Assembly: GCA_027491235.1 (NCBI GenBank)
Contig: JAIXWO010000021.1
Location: 62,001 to 126,000, forward strand
Direction: 5' to 3'
DNA length: 64,000 nt
From: Sphingomonadales bacterium
GTDB taxonomy: Bacteria; Pseudomonadota; Alphaproteobacteria; Sphingomonadales; Sphingomonadaceae
In this document: positions 39,036 to 49,932 of the stretch, one piece after another
Layout of the letters: each line of letters opens with the position of its first letter
Position numbering within the stretch: the first letter of the stretch is position 1
Program-made: the position numbers and the translations under genes
Notes under the pieces: model-generated
Databases searched by the model: none
What the model was told of the DNA's origin: nothing
Seen by the model: the letters and a program-made list of their open reading frames with translations, nothing else

Positions 39036-40020
39036 TCAACAATTTCGCCGCATGGAGGGCATGATAGGTCAGCACACCCGAACAGCCTGCGCGCTTGAAG
39101 GCGAGGAGCGTTTCAAGGACGAGCTTATCCCGGTCCCCCACGCCCGCTGCAACGGCGGCTTCGATCATCGCGTACTCGCCAGACACCTGATAGGCGAAGA
39201 CGGGCACGTCAAAGGTCTGCTTCACCCGCACGATGATGTCGAGATAGGGCAGGCCCGGTTTGACCATGACGCTGTCCGCGCCCTCTTCCAGATCAAGCGC
39301 CACTTCGCGCAACGCCTCTTCGGCATTGGCCGGGTCCATCTGATAGGTCTTCTTATCGCCCTGTAGCAGGCCAGATGCCCCCACCGCATCGCGGAACGGG
39401 CCGTAAAAGGCGCTCGCATATTTGGCGGCGTAGCTCATGATCTGGACATTTGGCATCATCGCCTCTTCCAGAGCCATTCGAATGGCACCGATGCGGCCAT
39501 CCATCATGTCGGACGGGGCGATGATGTCCGCACCGGCATGGGCCTGATTGAGCGATTGGCCGACAAGCACCTCGACTGTCGCATCGTTCAGCACATAGCC
39601 TTTGGTGTCGATCATTCCGTCATGGCCGTGCGCGGTATAGGGGTCGAGCGCGACATCGGTCAGCACGCCGATGTCCGGCACAGCATCCTTGATCGCCTTA
39701 GTGGCGCGGCACATGAGGTTATCGGGGTTCAGCGCCTCACGCCCGTCATCGGTGCGCAGATCGCGCGGGGTGTTGGGGAACAGGGCAACGCAGGGGATGC
39801 CCAGATCACGCGCTTCCTTGGCGCGCTTGGCGATATCCTTCACCGGCCAGCGCGAGACGCCGGGCAGCGTCGCGATCGGTTCTTCGGTCTCGCCTGCGGT
39901 AATGAACAAAGGCCAGATGAGGTCCGCCGGGGTCAACACCGTTTCCCCATGGAGCGCGCGGCTCCAGCCAGTGGCGCGCGTGCGCCGCATACGGGTGGGG
40001 AGATGGAGGCCGGCCGTCAT
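39028..40020 (-). CDS. hemB: Porphobilinogen synthase (delta-aminolevulinic acid dehydratase)
   Basis: PTRMRRTRATGWSRALHGETVLTPADLIWPLFI; GADIIAPSDMMDGRIGAIR; ADSVMVKPGLPYLDI. Confidence 0.97.
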   Translation of the reverse strand: MTAGLHLPTRMRRTRATGWSRALHGETVLTPADLIWPLFITAGETEEPIATLPGVSRWPVKDIAKRAKEARDLGIPCVALFPNTPRDLRTDDGREALNPDNLMCRATKAIKDAVPDIGVLTDVALDPYTAHGHDGMIDTKGYVLNDATVEVLVGQSLNQAHAGADIIAPSDMMDGRIGAIRMALEEAMMPNVQIMSYAAKYASAFYGPFRDAVGASGLLQGDKKTYQMDPANAEEALREVALDLEEGADSVMVKPGLPYLDIIVRVKQTFDVPVFAYQVSGEYAMIEAAVAAGVGDRDKLVLETLLAFKRAGCSGVLTYHALHAAKLLNG

Positions 40021-40184
40021 GGGATCACCTTATAGGCTCATTGAACGGGGCGTCACATGGCAAGAAATGCCTGTGGAGGACAGCTTTTTTTGCGGTGCAA
40101 TAACGCTGCCGCTCTCTGCGGCTCGCATAAATAGGGCGGCAGCGACACGCTGGTCGCCACCGCCCGAGGTGAATATGCGCCGGA

Positions 40185-41351
40185 TTAGTTGATCAGCTTG
40201 CCGAGCTTCTTCGCTGCAACCTCGCGTCCGCCAAGGCCAACGGCCAAGGCAAAGGCAACCGCAACGCCAACAGCAATGGCGCCAAAGGCATAATCGACGA
40301 TCTGGCCGCCAATGTTCATCTGCTTAAGGCCGATGAACACAAACAGACCAACCGTCAGCCAATGGACGAGGCTTGGCGCAATGCCCTCACCGGCAGCGGC
40401 GGCCACCAACCCACGCAACACGCGGGCCAGAATGACGCCTGCCGCGATGAGAACCGCACCGAAGATGACGCTTGCGCCCTGATCAAGCACCGTTTCCACG
40501 ATGTGGGTCAGTTCAGGGAAACCAAGCAACCGGGTTGCGGCAACCGCCATGAACAGCATGATGGCGACTTGGGAAATGGTAGCCACAATCCCCGATGCGC
40601 TGCGCCCTTCAGGCACGATGCCGATGGCTTCCACCGAACGGTCAAAGCCCAAGCCCGGCAGGACTTCCTCGATCATGCTGCCAACCCAGCGGGCAATGAC
40701 ATAGCCAAGGCCGAGAACGAGGCTTGCACCGATGATGAGCGGCACAGCGGACAGCACCATTTCCAGCATTGCTTTGGCCGGACCCGTGATCGACGGAATG
40801 CCAAGAACATCCAGCGCGGCAATGCCCACGGGCACGATGATGAGGATGAACACAATCGTCCCGATGGTCTTGCTGATGGCGCTGTTGCCGGTCACGGCTT
40901 CCGCCCCGCCAAGATTTGCCCATTTGTCGAAATTGACGGTGGCCAGAGACGTCTCAACAATATCGCGGACGATCTTTGCGATCATGCCGCCGACAAAGAA
41001 GATAATCCCTGCGCCGAGCACCTTTGGCACAAACGCAACGAAGCTGTTGATGAGGCCCTGTACGGGGGCAATCACACTGTTGAGGTCAAGCGCCTGAAGG
41101 ACAGCAACAAGGCCGAACAGCCAGATGAAAAGCGAAACGATCCGGCCAAGCGACGAGCCGATGCTCTCGCCCGAAGCCGCCGCCCGCTGGAACAGAGGGA
41201 CACGATCAACCAGCTTTGCAAAGGACCATTTGGCAGCCTTTGCCAGCAGCCAGGTGACAATAAGGATAATGGCAATGATCAGCGCCTTCTTGCCAAGCGC
41301 TGCTGCTAAAACGGGATCAAAATGATACCCGCCAAGTGAAAGAGTCTGCAT
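40185..41351 (-). CDS. Mechanosensitive-channel-like membrane protein with repeated TM helices
   Basis: From ATG 41351; repeated FVPKVLGAGIIFFVGGMIAKIVRDI and VPLIIGASLVLGLGYVIARWVGSMI blocks. Confidence 0.75.
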   Translation of the reverse strand: MQTLSLGGYHFDPVLAAALGKKALIIAIILIVTWLLAKAAKWSFAKLVDRVPLFQRAAASGESIGSSLGRIVSLFIWLFGLVAVLQALDLNSVIAPVQGLINSFVAFVPKVLGAGIIFFVGGMIAKIVRDIVETSLATVNFDKWANLGGAEAVTGNSAISKTIGTIVFILIIVPVGIAALDVLGIPSITGPAKAMLEMVLSAVPLIIGASLVLGLGYVIARWVGSMIEEVLPGLGFDRSVEAIGIVPEGRSASGIVATISQVAIMLFMAVAATRLLGFPELTHIVETVLDQGASVIFGAVLIAAGVILARVLRGLVAAAAGEGIAPSLVHWLTVGLFVFIGLKQMNIGGQIVDYAFGAIAVGVAVAFALAVGLGGREVAAKKLGKLIN

Positions 41352-41504
41352 GGATAGTCTCCCCAAGGTCAAAAACGCAACCACGGGGGCGACCGGATAC
41401 TTGTCTCCAACCTGAGAATCAGCCGGTTGAAAAACGCCCCCGGTCGGGATGGTTAAACACGCTTTAAAAGAACGCAATTGCGCGGTGTCAGGCCTCTGAT
41501 CTCA

Positions 41505-42908
41505 TTAGATTTCTGCGTGCCGTTGGGCGGCAGGAGCCGCGACCATATGCAATTTGCGCCACCCGCCGTGCCAGTAATAGAGCATCGTCAACAGCAGCGA
41601 AACAACAGCGCTCGACCCAAAAGCAGCCCAAATCGCATCCGCCCCCCAATAGGGGTGCAGCCAGAAACCAACGGCAAACCGCATCACAACCGCCGAGAGC
41701 ACCAGAATGACAAACGGCCCGATGACCGCACCATTGGCCCGGACGACCGAACCAAGCACCATCGAGATGCCAATGGCGATAAAGGTCCAGCCGACCAGCA
41801 AGTTCATATGCACCGCAATCTCGGTGGCTGCACCCGCTTCCGGCAGGAACAGCGAGAGGATCGGGTGAATGCCGAGCGTGATGAGACCCAACAACGTGAC
41901 CGACATCAGGGCGTTGATGCCCATGCCCGCCCAGGCGACGCGCGACAGGCGGGACCAGTTGCCCGCGCCAATATTCTGCGCGGCCATCGCGCTGACGGCG
42001 CTCCCGACGGCGACTGCGGGCATCTGCACATAGCTCCACAACTGGTTCATCACACCGAACGCGGCGGCCGTATCCACGCCTTCGCGGTTGATGAGGCCAA
42101 TCATCACCAGCGACGACAGCGACATCACGATCATCGACAGGCCCATGGGGAAGCCCTTGGCGAAGATGGGCCGGGCATGGGTCATATCCGGGATCAGCCA
42201 GCGCAGTTCCTCCCCGCGCAGGCGGATGGTGATGTCGCGGCGGTAAATCTGCCAGATAAGCACGATGATGCTGATGAAAGTCGCGAGCACGGATGCCAGT
42301 GCAGACCCGGCAATGCCCATGGCGGGCACGGGGCCAAGCCCCAGAATGAAGACCGGGTTCAGTCCGGCATCAAGCGTGACATTGAGCACAGTGTTCCAAA
42401 GCGGCGTCACCGCATCGCCCACGCCCCGCATGGCAGAGGACAGCAGGATGGCCAGAAACGAAAAGGGCATCCCCAAAAACATGACCCGCAAATAGGTGAG
42501 TGCCAGCGGATAGGCGTCCTTGGGCGTCGCCAAAAGGTGCAGCACATCCGGCGCAAAGATCCAGCCCAGCACGGCCGTGAGGATACCGAGAACAAAGAAC
42601 AAGCCGGTCGCGGCACCGATCGTACGGCGCACATCGGCAATATCCCGCCGACCCATCGCCTGCCCGATCAGGATGGTCGTCGCCATCGCAAAGCCGAACA
42701 TGGTCGAATACATCAGGAACATCGTCATGTTCGCATTGGCCGTCGCCGCCAGCGCGCGTTCCCCCAGAAACTGCCCGACAAACACAGCGTTGACTGAGCC
42801 ATTGGCCGACTGAAGAATGTTCACGCCAAGCGACGGCAGCGCGAACAGAAACAGCGTTTTGGCGACTGGCCCTGTCGTCAGATCACGTTGGCGGGAACGA
42901 TCCGACAC
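41505..42908 (-). CDS. MATE family efflux transporter
   Basis: LTTGPVAKTLFLFALPSLGVNILQSANGSVNAVFVGQFLGERALAA; 467 aa, multiple TM segments. Confidence 0.92.
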   Translation of the reverse strand: MSDRSRQRDLTTGPVAKTLFLFALPSLGVNILQSANGSVNAVFVGQFLGERALAATANANMTMFLMYSTMFGFAMATTILIGQAMGRRDIADVRRTIGAATGLFFVLGILTAVLGWIFAPDVLHLLATPKDAYPLALTYLRVMFLGMPFSFLAILLSSAMRGVGDAVTPLWNTVLNVTLDAGLNPVFILGLGPVPAMGIAGSALASVLATFISIIVLIWQIYRRDITIRLRGEELRWLIPDMTHARPIFAKGFPMGLSMIVMSLSSLVMIGLINREGVDTAAAFGVMNQLWSYVQMPAVAVGSAVSAMAAQNIGAGNWSRLSRVAWAGMGINALMSVTLLGLITLGIHPILSLFLPEAGAATEIAVHMNLLVGWTFIAIGISMVLGSVVRANGAVIGPFVILVLSAVVMRFAVGFWLHPYWGADAIWAAFGSSAVVSLLLTMLYYWHGGWRKLHMVAAPAAQRHAEI

Positions 42909-45553
42909 TACCCCAGCCGCGCGAGGGCCGCTGTCAGTCGCTCCGCCTCTGCTGCCTTTTCGGCATGGTCGGCGCGCGCCTTTTCAACTGCCTCGGGCTT
43001 TGCCTTTTCGACAAAGGCCGGATTGTTGAGGCGACCTTCGAGCGACTTGGCTTCCTTGGTCGCTGCTTCAATCGCCTTGGTGATGCGGGCGCGTTCGGCA
43101 TCGAGATCGATGACACCGGCGAGCGGAATGACGAAGGTGGCTTCGTCGACAACCAGCTGGATCGCGCCGCTTTCCGGGGCGGGGTCCGCCGACACGCTAT
43201 CGATGCGCGCGACACGGTTGATCGCTGCCTGCTGCCGGTCCAGCCGCGCGGTCGTTTCCGCCGATGCGTCGCGGATGTGCGCGTTGAGGCGGGCGCCCGG
43301 TGCGATGCCGAGTTCGTTCTTGGCCGTGCGGACTTCGCTGATCAGACGGATCAGCCAGTCGACCTCCGCCGTAGCTTGCGCATCGACATTGGCTGCGGGC
43401 TGCGGCCATTTGGCGTGAATCAGATCATAGGGCCGGTCGCCCAAAGCGTGCCACAGCTCTTCGGTGATGAAGGGCATGAACGGGTGGAGCATGACCAGAA
43501 TCTGGTCGAGCACCCAACCGGCAACGGCACGGGTTTCATCGGCAGCCGAACCCTCTTCGCCCTGAAGCTCAGGCTTGATGAGTTCCAGATACCAGTCGCA
43601 GAAGCTGCCCCAGACGAAGTGGTAGATGGTGTCTGCCATCCCGTCGAAGCGCAGCTCTTCAAACGCCTTGTCGAGCTTGGCAACCGTGTCCAAGACCTCG
43701 CTGATGATCCAGCGGTTGACCGCCGTTGTCGCTGCAGGTGCGGCCACGGACGAAGATGCGCCGATGCCGTTCGCTTGGCAGAAACGCGATGCGTTCCAGA
43801 GCTTGGTCGCGAAGTTGCGATAGCCCTCGACGCGCTTTTCATCCATCTTGATGTCGCGGCCCTGGCTTTCCATCGCCGCCATGAAGAAGCGCAGCGCATC
43901 GGCGCCGTACTGGTCGATCAGCCCGAGCGGATCGACCGTATTGCCCTTGGACTTGGACATTTTGGAGCCATCGGCTGCGCGGACGAGGCCGTGCAGATAA
44001 AGCGTCTTCCAGGGCACCTCTTTCATGAAGTGGATGCCCTGCATCGCCATGCGTGCATCCCAGAAGAACAGGATGTCGAAGCCGGAAATCAGCACGTCAT
44101 TGGGGTAGTGGCGGTCGAGCATGGTCGTCTGTTCCGGCCAGCCGAGCGTGCCGAACGGCCACAGCGCCGAGGAGAACCACGTGTCGAGCACGTCTGGATC
44201 GCGGGTCAGCGTCTTTTCCGGCCCGGCAATCGCCTGCGCGGCGGCTTCGTCTTCCGCGACATACGGTTTGCCGTCCTCGTCATACCAAGCCGGGATCTGG
44301 TGACCCCACCACAACTGCCGCGAGACGCACCAGGGCTGGATGTTGTCCATCCAGTTGAAATAGGTCTTTTCCCAGCTCTGCGGCACGACCTTGATCGCGC
44401 CGGTCTTCACCGCTTCGATGGCCGGCTTGGCGAGCGTTTCGGCATCGACATACCATTGGTCGGTCAGCCAGGGCTCGATCACCTGACCCGAGCGGTCGCC
44501 ATAGGGCGTCTGGATGACGCGGTCTTCGATCTTGTCGAGCAGACCGAGCGCGTCGATGGCCTCGACCACCTTCTTGCGCGCGTCGAACCGGTCGAGCCCG
44601 AGATAATCGGCGGGGATAAGCCCGTCTGCGACCTGAACGACCTTCGCTTCGGCGTCGAGCATGTTGAGCATCTCACCGGCCTTGAAGCCCGCGCGCTTGC
44701 CGACTTCAAAATCGTTGAAGTCATGCCCCGGCGTGATCTTCACCGCACCCGAGCCCAGTTCCGGATCGGCATGCTCGTCCGCGACAATCGGGATCTCACG
44801 GCCGGTAATCGGCAGGCGCACCTTGGTGCCGATGAGCGCCTTATAGCGGTCATCCTCCGGGTTCACCGCGACCGCCATATCGGCGAGCATCGTTTCGGGA
44901 CGCGTGGTCGCGACCGAGATATGGCCGCTGCCATCGGCCAGCGGATAGCGGAAGTGCCAGAACTTGCCGTTGATCTCACGCGTTTCAACCTCAAGGTCCG
45001 AAATCGCGGTCTTCAGGCCTGGGTCCCAGTTCACCAGCCGCTTGTCGCGGTAGATGAGGCCTTGGTTGAAGAGATCGACAAACACCTTCAGGACGGCGCG
45101 GCTAAAGCCTTCGTCCATCGTGAAGCGTTCATTGGCCCAGTCCATCGAACAGCCGAGGCGGCGGAGCTGACGCGTGATCTGCCCGCCCGATTCCTCTTTC
45201 CATTCCCAAACCTTGGCGATGAAGTCTTCGCGCGAGAAATCAGTGCGCTTCTGGCCTGCCGAGTTGAGCTGACGCTCCACCACCATCTGCGTCGCGATGC
45301 CCGCATGGTCCGTGCCGACGACCCACAAGGCATCCTTGCCCTGCAGGCGCGCATGGCGGATGAGAATGTCCTGCAACGTATTGTCGAGCGCATGGCCGAT
45401 ATGGAGGTTGCCCGTCACATTCGGCGGCGGATTGACGATCGTATAGGGCTCCGCATCGGGACGGTCGGGGCGGAAGGCGCCGCTTTCTTCCCAATGGGTG
45501 TACCATTTGGTTTCAATTGCGGCAGGATCGAAGGTTTTGGGCAGCTCTGACAT
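42908..45553 (-). CDS. valS: Valyl-tRNA synthetase
   Basis: [60 protein letters not shown]. Confidence 0.98.
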   Translation of the reverse strand: MSELPKTFDPAAIETKWYTHWEESGAFRPDRPDAEPYTIVNPPPNVTGNLHIGHALDNTLQDILIRHARLQGKDALWVVGTDHAGIATQMVVERQLNSAGQKRTDFSREDFIAKVWEWKEESGGQITRQLRRLGCSMDWANERFTMDEGFSRAVLKVFVDLFNQGLIYRDKRLVNWDPGLKTAISDLEVETREINGKFWHFRYPLADGSGHISVATTRPETMLADMAVAVNPEDDRYKALIGTKVRLPITGREIPIVADEHADPELGSGAVKITPGHDFNDFEVGKRAGFKAGEMLNMLDAEAKVVQVADGLIPADYLGLDRFDARKKVVEAIDALGLLDKIEDRVIQTPYGDRSGQVIEPWLTDQWYVDAETLAKPAIEAVKTGAIKVVPQSWEKTYFNWMDNIQPWCVSRQLWWGHQIPAWYDEDGKPYVAEDEAAAQAIAGPEKTLTRDPDVLDTWFSSALWPFGTLGWPEQTTMLDRHYPNDVLISGFDILFFWDARMAMQGIHFMKEVPWKTLYLHGLVRAADGSKMSKSKGNTVDPLGLIDQYGADALRFFMAAMESQGRDIKMDEKRVEGYRNFATKLWNASRFCQANGIGASSSVAAPAATTAVNRWIISEVLDTVAKLDKAFEELRFDGMADTIYHFVWGSFCDWYLELIKPELQGEEGSAADETRAVAGWVLDQILVMLHPFMPFITEELWHALGDRPYDLIHAKWPQPAANVDAQATAEVDWLIRLISEVRTAKNELGIAPGARLNAHIRDASAETTARLDRQQAAINRVARIDSVSADPAPESGAIQLVVDEATFVIPLAGVIDLDAERARITKAIEAATKEAKSLEGRLNNPAFVEKAKPEAVEKARADHAEKAAEAERLTAALARLG

Positions 45554-45617
45554 AGTCGAGCGCCTTTGCCAGCCATAGGGAAGGCTGGCAACCCGAATGG
45601 CAAGCTATCCGTGGATG

Positions 45618-46124
45618 TTAGACCGAACGTCCGCTGATGCGGGCGACTTCCTGCGCGACCATGCGTTCGACGATTTCGGGCAGGTTGGCATCGAGCCAGT
45701 CCTTCAGCATCGGCTTCAGCATGTCCCGCACCACGCCTTCCAGCGTGTCGGACCCGGCGACTTCCGGCTTCACGACCATCTTCGACAGCGAGGCGAGCGC
45801 GTGGCGGCTGGCTTCAACGGCAACGGTGGACAGGATCGGCGCTTCGGCGGATGCGGCTGCGGGAGCCGCGGGCTCTTCAAAGGCTGGCATATCGGCAGGT
45901 GCACTCTGAGTGAGTTCAAGAATCTCGTCATCGACATCAACATCGGCGATGGCGGCTTCCGCAACATAGCTGTCGGCAACCGGAGTCTCGATCTCGACTG
46001 TCTCTTCTACGGGAAGGCTACGGGTGCGGGTAAAGCCCTGCGGCTTTGCGCTGTCTTCCGCGATGATCTTTTTGATGGACGACAAAATGTCCTCCATTGA
46101 AGGTTCGTTGGCTGCGCCACCCAT
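45618..46124 (-). CDS. DUF2497/PopZ-like polar organising protein
   Basis: EPSMEDILSSIKKIIAEDS N-terminal and MLKPMLKDWLDANLPEIVERMVAQEVARISG C-terminal signatures. Confidence 0.88.
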   Translation of the reverse strand: MGGAANEPSMEDILSSIKKIIAEDSAKPQGFTRTRSLPVEETVEIETPVADSYVAEAAIADVDVDDEILELTQSAPADMPAFEEPAAPAAASAEAPILSTVAVEASRHALASLSKMVVKPEVAGSDTLEGVVRDMLKPMLKDWLDANLPEIVERMVAQEVARISGRSV

Positions 46125-46136
46125 GACCCGAATCCC

Positions 46137-47579
46137 TTAGTTCCCCGACTTTGCGGGTGTTTCCGACGTCTGGGCCCGTGAGTCAACCGTACGGGTTGCC
46201 TGCGGGACCGGCTTTGCGTCCTGATCCCAATCCCAAAAGATTCCCTTAACGCGGCGGTAATTTTCTGTCGGATCGTAGAGCGTGCCGCCCTCCAGACCGA
46301 GGTCACGCGCTTCGGCCTGACCCATGGCGGCGAGCAGGGAGAAGCCCGCCACATAGGCGTTGCGCTCCGCCGTCACGAGCTGGACCTGCGCGTTGAGAAG
46401 TTCGCGCTCTGCATCCAAAATGTCGAGGATGGTGCGCGTGCCCACGCTATTTTCCGCGCGCACGCCTTCCAGCGCGAGCGTGTTCGCATCGACAGCCACA
46501 CGCGACGATCTGATGACCTGATTGGCCGCCTGCCATTGGGCATAAGCTGAGCGCGTGGACGCAATGACAAAGCGCTCGGTGCCAATTTCCTGCTCAATGG
46601 CCTGACTTTGACGGGCCTGTGCCTGACGCACCTGCGCCGAAGGGCCACCGCCTTGGAAAATCGGGATGGTCGTCTGAATGCCAGCCGTTGTCGACTTGGC
46701 CGTTCCGGGGAACGTGTTCGGCAAAGAGTTCAAGAAGTTGGTGTAAGTTGTATCCCCAAAAGCCGAAATACGCGGCATCCGGGCGGCCTTGGCAGACCCC
46801 ACATCATAGCGCGCCGCTTCGCGCGCCTTTGATGCCGCAAGCAGGTCGGGATTGCTTTTCAGCGCGACGGCGACGGCGGCGTCCACACTGGCGGGCAAAT
46901 TGGGGAGGACCGGCGGCGTTTCCAGCGCGGAGGGTTCCGATCCGACAAGCTGAATGTAGTTTTCCTTGCTGGACACCAGCTGCGCTTCGACTTGCTGGAG
47001 CTGTGCCTGAGCGAGAGACAAGCGGGCTTCGGATTGCGCGACATCCGTGCGCGTCAAATCCCCCACTTCAAACCGGTCGCGTGTCGCCTCCAGATTGACG
47101 CGGAGAACACGGACCTGAGTCTGGTTGAGAGACACGATCGATTCGTCGCGGATGACGTCCATATAAGCCGACACGACGGCGCTAAACAGATCAGCCTCTG
47201 TCCCGCGCAGATTGGCCTGTCCGGCCTCTACCCGGGCCTTCGCCCCCTTCACAGCATTGCGGACAGCGCCGCCGAGGTAAAGCGGAACCGTCACCCGTGC
47301 GCCACCGTTGAACAGGCGCGACGGCCGTGCCAGCGATATCGTCGAATCGTAGATGTTTTCGTTATATGTGCCGGTTGCCGACACGTCGGGCAGACCATTG
47401 GACCGGGCAATCGGCACATTTTCATCATTGGCACGCTGACCGGCACGGGCACCGGTGAGCGTCGGGTTCGACTGATAAGCTTTCCACAAGGCTTCGCGCA
47501 GCGTCTCCGCGGTTGCCGGCGTCGCCATTGCGAGTGCTGCGCCGGTCAGAAGGAGGCTGGTCTTGATCCTGTGAAACAT
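46137..47579 (-). CDS. tolC: TolC-family outer membrane protein
   Basis: TLREALWKAYQSNPTLTGARAGQRANDENVPIARSNGLPDVSATGTY; VGTRTILDILDAERELLNAQVQLVTAERN. Confidence 0.93.
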   Translation of the reverse strand: MFHRIKTSLLLTGAALAMATPATAETLREALWKAYQSNPTLTGARAGQRANDENVPIARSNGLPDVSATGTYNENIYDSTISLARPSRLFNGGARVTVPLYLGGAVRNAVKGAKARVEAGQANLRGTEADLFSAVVSAYMDVIRDESIVSLNQTQVRVLRVNLEATRDRFEVGDLTRTDVAQSEARLSLAQAQLQQVEAQLVSSKENYIQLVGSEPSALETPPVLPNLPASVDAAVAVALKSNPDLLAASKAREAARYDVGSAKAARMPRISAFGDTTYTNFLNSLPNTFPGTAKSTTAGIQTTIPIFQGGGPSAQVRQAQARQSQAIEQEIGTERFVIASTRSAYAQWQAANQVIRSSRVAVDANTLALEGVRAENSVGTRTILDILDAERELLNAQVQLVTAERNAYVAGFSLLAAMGQAEARDLGLEGGTLYDPTENYRRVKGIFWDWDQDAKPVPQATRTVDSRAQTSETPAKSGN

Positions 47580-47611
47580 CTTCTATCCTTCAAATCGTCG
47601 CATCCGGGCAA

Positions 47612-48265
47612 TTAGAACGCAAAACCTTTGGGCTTGGCAAATCCGGGGAGAACAACCGCCTCCGCATCCATGATACGATCAAAGCCGAGACTGTCCCCTG
47701 CCTTGTACCCGATCACGAGCCGGGTCACACCGTTTTCAACAATGGCGGCAGCCAGACGGCCGCCTTCCGCCAGCTGGCGGGTCAGGGCATCGGGCACCTC
47801 TTCAACCGCACCGTCGACCAAGATGACGTCATAAGGCGCACCCTTGGTCCAGCCTTTTGTCAGATCACCCGAAGCAACGGTCACGTTCGCCAGACCCTTG
47901 AGCAGCCCCTTGGCCGTGGCGACAAGGCCGGCATCCGATTCGAGCGCGACAACCGATGCGGCAAGGCTGGCTACAACAGCGGCAGCATAGCCATTGGCCG
48001 CACCGACAATGAGAACCTTGTCCGACGGGCCGATACCCGCCTCCACAATCAGGCGTGCAGTCGCCAGCGGCGGGTTCATGGCACGGCCCGCCGAAAGCGG
48101 CACGGCACGGTCAATATAGGCGGTTGTCCGGCGCTCAGCAGGGACAAAAGCCTCACGGGCGACGGCTTCAATCGCTGCGGTCACACGCGGGTCATTCACG
48201 GCGTTCGTACGAAGCTGGCTTTCAACCATCGCGCGGCGCATGGCCTGGAAATCTGGATTGCTCAC
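47612..48265 (-). CDS. pcm: Protein-L-isoaspartate O-methyltransferase family
   Basis: MVESQLRTNAVNDPRVTAAIEAVAREAFVPAERRTTAYIDRAVPLSAGRAMNPPLATARLIV. Confidence 0.85.
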   Translation of the reverse strand: MSNPDFQAMRRAMVESQLRTNAVNDPRVTAAIEAVAREAFVPAERRTTAYIDRAVPLSAGRAMNPPLATARLIVEAGIGPSDKVLIVGAANGYAAAVVASLAASVVALESDAGLVATAKGLLKGLANVTVASGDLTKGWTKGAPYDVILVDGAVEEVPDALTRQLAEGGRLAAAIVENGVTRLVIGYKAGDSLGFDRIMDAEAVVLPGFAKPKGFAF

Positions 48266-48426
48266 ATTGGCTCCTGTGGCACAACTGTCTTATAGGTGCA
48301 ATACACCTAGGGGTCTCTTCTGCTTTAGCCGCCCCTTTTTCCCGCGCCAAGCCGCAACCCGTTTAATTTCATGCACGGTTGACAGAAGCGGCGGGCCGAC
48401 GCAGAGACGCCCCTCACCGCAAGCGA

Positions 48427-48500
48427 GGCCCGATGGCGGAGTGGTGACGCAGAGGACTGCAAATCCTTGCACGCCGGTTCGATTCCGGCTCGGGCCTCCA
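48427..48500 (+). tRNA. tRNA-Cys (anticodon GCA), CCA encoded
   Basis: GGCCCGATGGCGGAGTGGTGACGCAGAGGACTGCAAATCCTTGCACGCCGGTTCGATTCCGGCTCGGGCCTCCA. Confidence 0.96.
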
Positions 48501-48615
48501 CTTTTTCCTGCGACCCATCCAAGACAAGCATCTACGCCCTGTGGAAGAATGGGTGCAGATTCTGTTGCGTCCCTCTGCACCCCCATGCCCATTTTTAGGA
48601 AGCACCCCTGCGCCA

Positions 48616-49815
48616 ATGATCGTTCCGTCCACCTTTGCCGCCACCCGACGTGATGGCCTGACGCGGCTTGCAGAGTTTCTGCCGCATGCCGGAAGTGCTT
48701 ATGCCTCCGGCCGGAACATGGATCAGGGACCCGACCATCCCGGCGCCGTTTCCCGCCTATCGCCTTATGTCCGGCACCGGTTGGTGACGGAGCGCGATAT
48801 TGTCGCGGGCGTCATGGCGCGCCACCATAGCGATGCGGCGGAGAAGTTTCTGCAGGAGGTGTTCTGGCGCACCTATTGGAAGGGCTGGCTGGAAATGCGG
48901 CCTGCCGTCTGGGCCCGCTTCGTTGAAGAACGGGACCGCCAGCGTGACACCTTTGCTGACACCGCCGCCCTTGCTGCAGCCGAAAGCGGCACGACCGGGA
49001 TCGACGGGTTTGATGATTGGGCCCGTGAATTGGCGGAGACAGGCTATCTCCACAACCATGCCCGGATGTGGTTTGCCTCGATCTGGATTTTCACACTCCG
49101 CCTGCCCTGGGCGCTGGGTGCAGACTTTTTCCTGCGCCATCTGGCCGATGCCGATGCCGCCAGCAACACTTTGTCCTGGCGCTGGGTGGCCGGATTGCAG
49201 ACGGTCGGCAAAACCTATCTGGCCACAGCAGAGAACATCACCAAGTTCACCAATGGCCGGTTCAAGCCGAAGGGACTGGCACAAGAAGCAATTGCGCTGA
49301 CCGAGCCTGCGGTTGAGGCCGCAGCGCCTTTGCCGGACCTGTTGCCGTTTGATGCCGAGACACCGGCGCTCCTCCTCACCACCCATGAAGACCTAAACCC
49401 GGAAACGCTGTTCCCGACCGGCAAGGCCATCAAAGCGGCTTTCATTCTGGCAGACGGGGACCTCCTATGGGGGGATGCCGCGCGCCGCTTTGCCAAAGCC
49501 GCCGCTACCGACACCGCATCCCGGGTGGCGCAGCAGTATAAATGCAAGGCGGATATTCTGGAGAAGCTGGACGTCGATGCGTTGGCAGTCGCCGCCCGGG
49601 CTGCCCGCGTGAAGACCATCGTGACCCCCTTTGCCCCTGTCGGGCCGGTCGCTGATGCCTTGGCCCGCGCGGCACCTGCGCTTGCCGAACAGGGCCTGCG
49701 CCTTCAGCAGGTGCGGCGGGCTTGGGACAGCCAATTCTGGCCTTTTGCCAACAAAGGCTATTTCGCCTTTAAAGAACGTCTGCCCGCCATATTGGCTGCT
49801 GGCCGTCTGCCCTAA
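48616..49815 (+). CDS. Photolyase/cryptochrome-like protein: FAD-binding domain N-terminal, alpha/beta-like region C-terminal
   Basis: LSPYVRHRLVTERDIV, FLQEVFWRTYWKGWLE, ETGYLHNHARMWFASIWIFTLRLPWALGADFFLRHLADADAASNTLSWRWVAGLQTVGKTYLA; no antenna domain upstream of the likely ATG 48616. Confidence 0.8.
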   Translation: MIVPSTFAATRRDGLTRLAEFLPHAGSAYASGRNMDQGPDHPGAVSRLSPYVRHRLVTERDIVAGVMARHHSDAAEKFLQEVFWRTYWKGWLEMRPAVWARFVEERDRQRDTFADTAALAAAESGTTGIDGFDDWARELAETGYLHNHARMWFASIWIFTLRLPWALGADFFLRHLADADAASNTLSWRWVAGLQTVGKTYLATAENITKFTNGRFKPKGLAQEAIALTEPAVEAAAPLPDLLPFDAETPALLLTTHEDLNPETLFPTGKAIKAAFILADGDLLWGDAARRFAKAAATDTASRVAQQYKCKADILEKLDVDALAVAARAARVKTIVTPFAPVGPVADALARAAPALAEQGLRLQQVRRAWDSQFWPFANKGYFAFKERLPAILAAGRLP

Positions 49816-49883
49816 GCCGCCCGCGGCACATGCCCCAAATGTCAGATGCCGCCGATCGCGTGCATGCCCTAAGGGAGCTTCGT

Positions 49884-49905
49884 CGGATGAGCACATCCGC
49901 CTTTT
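49884..49905 (+). terminator. Stem-loop downstream of the photolyase-like gene
   Basis: CGGATG-AGCA-CATCCG followed by CCTTTT. Confidence 0.45.
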
Positions 49906-49932
49906 GAGCCGCCTAAAGAGGGAAACGCACAC

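Noticed and set aside
41478-42797. 439-aa plus-strand ORF antisense to the MATE transporter
   Set aside because: His/Arg/Gln/Asp-rich low-complexity translation typical of a shadow frame.
42965-45550. 861-aa plus-strand ORF antisense to nearly all of valS
   Set aside because: valS on the minus strand is unambiguous. Long antisense ORFs are common in GC-rich genomes; the translation shows no recognisable domain.
48290-48644. ORFs containing GPSRNRTGVQGFAV and EARAGIEPACKDLQSSASPLRHRA
   Set aside because: Antisense translations of tRNA-Cys.
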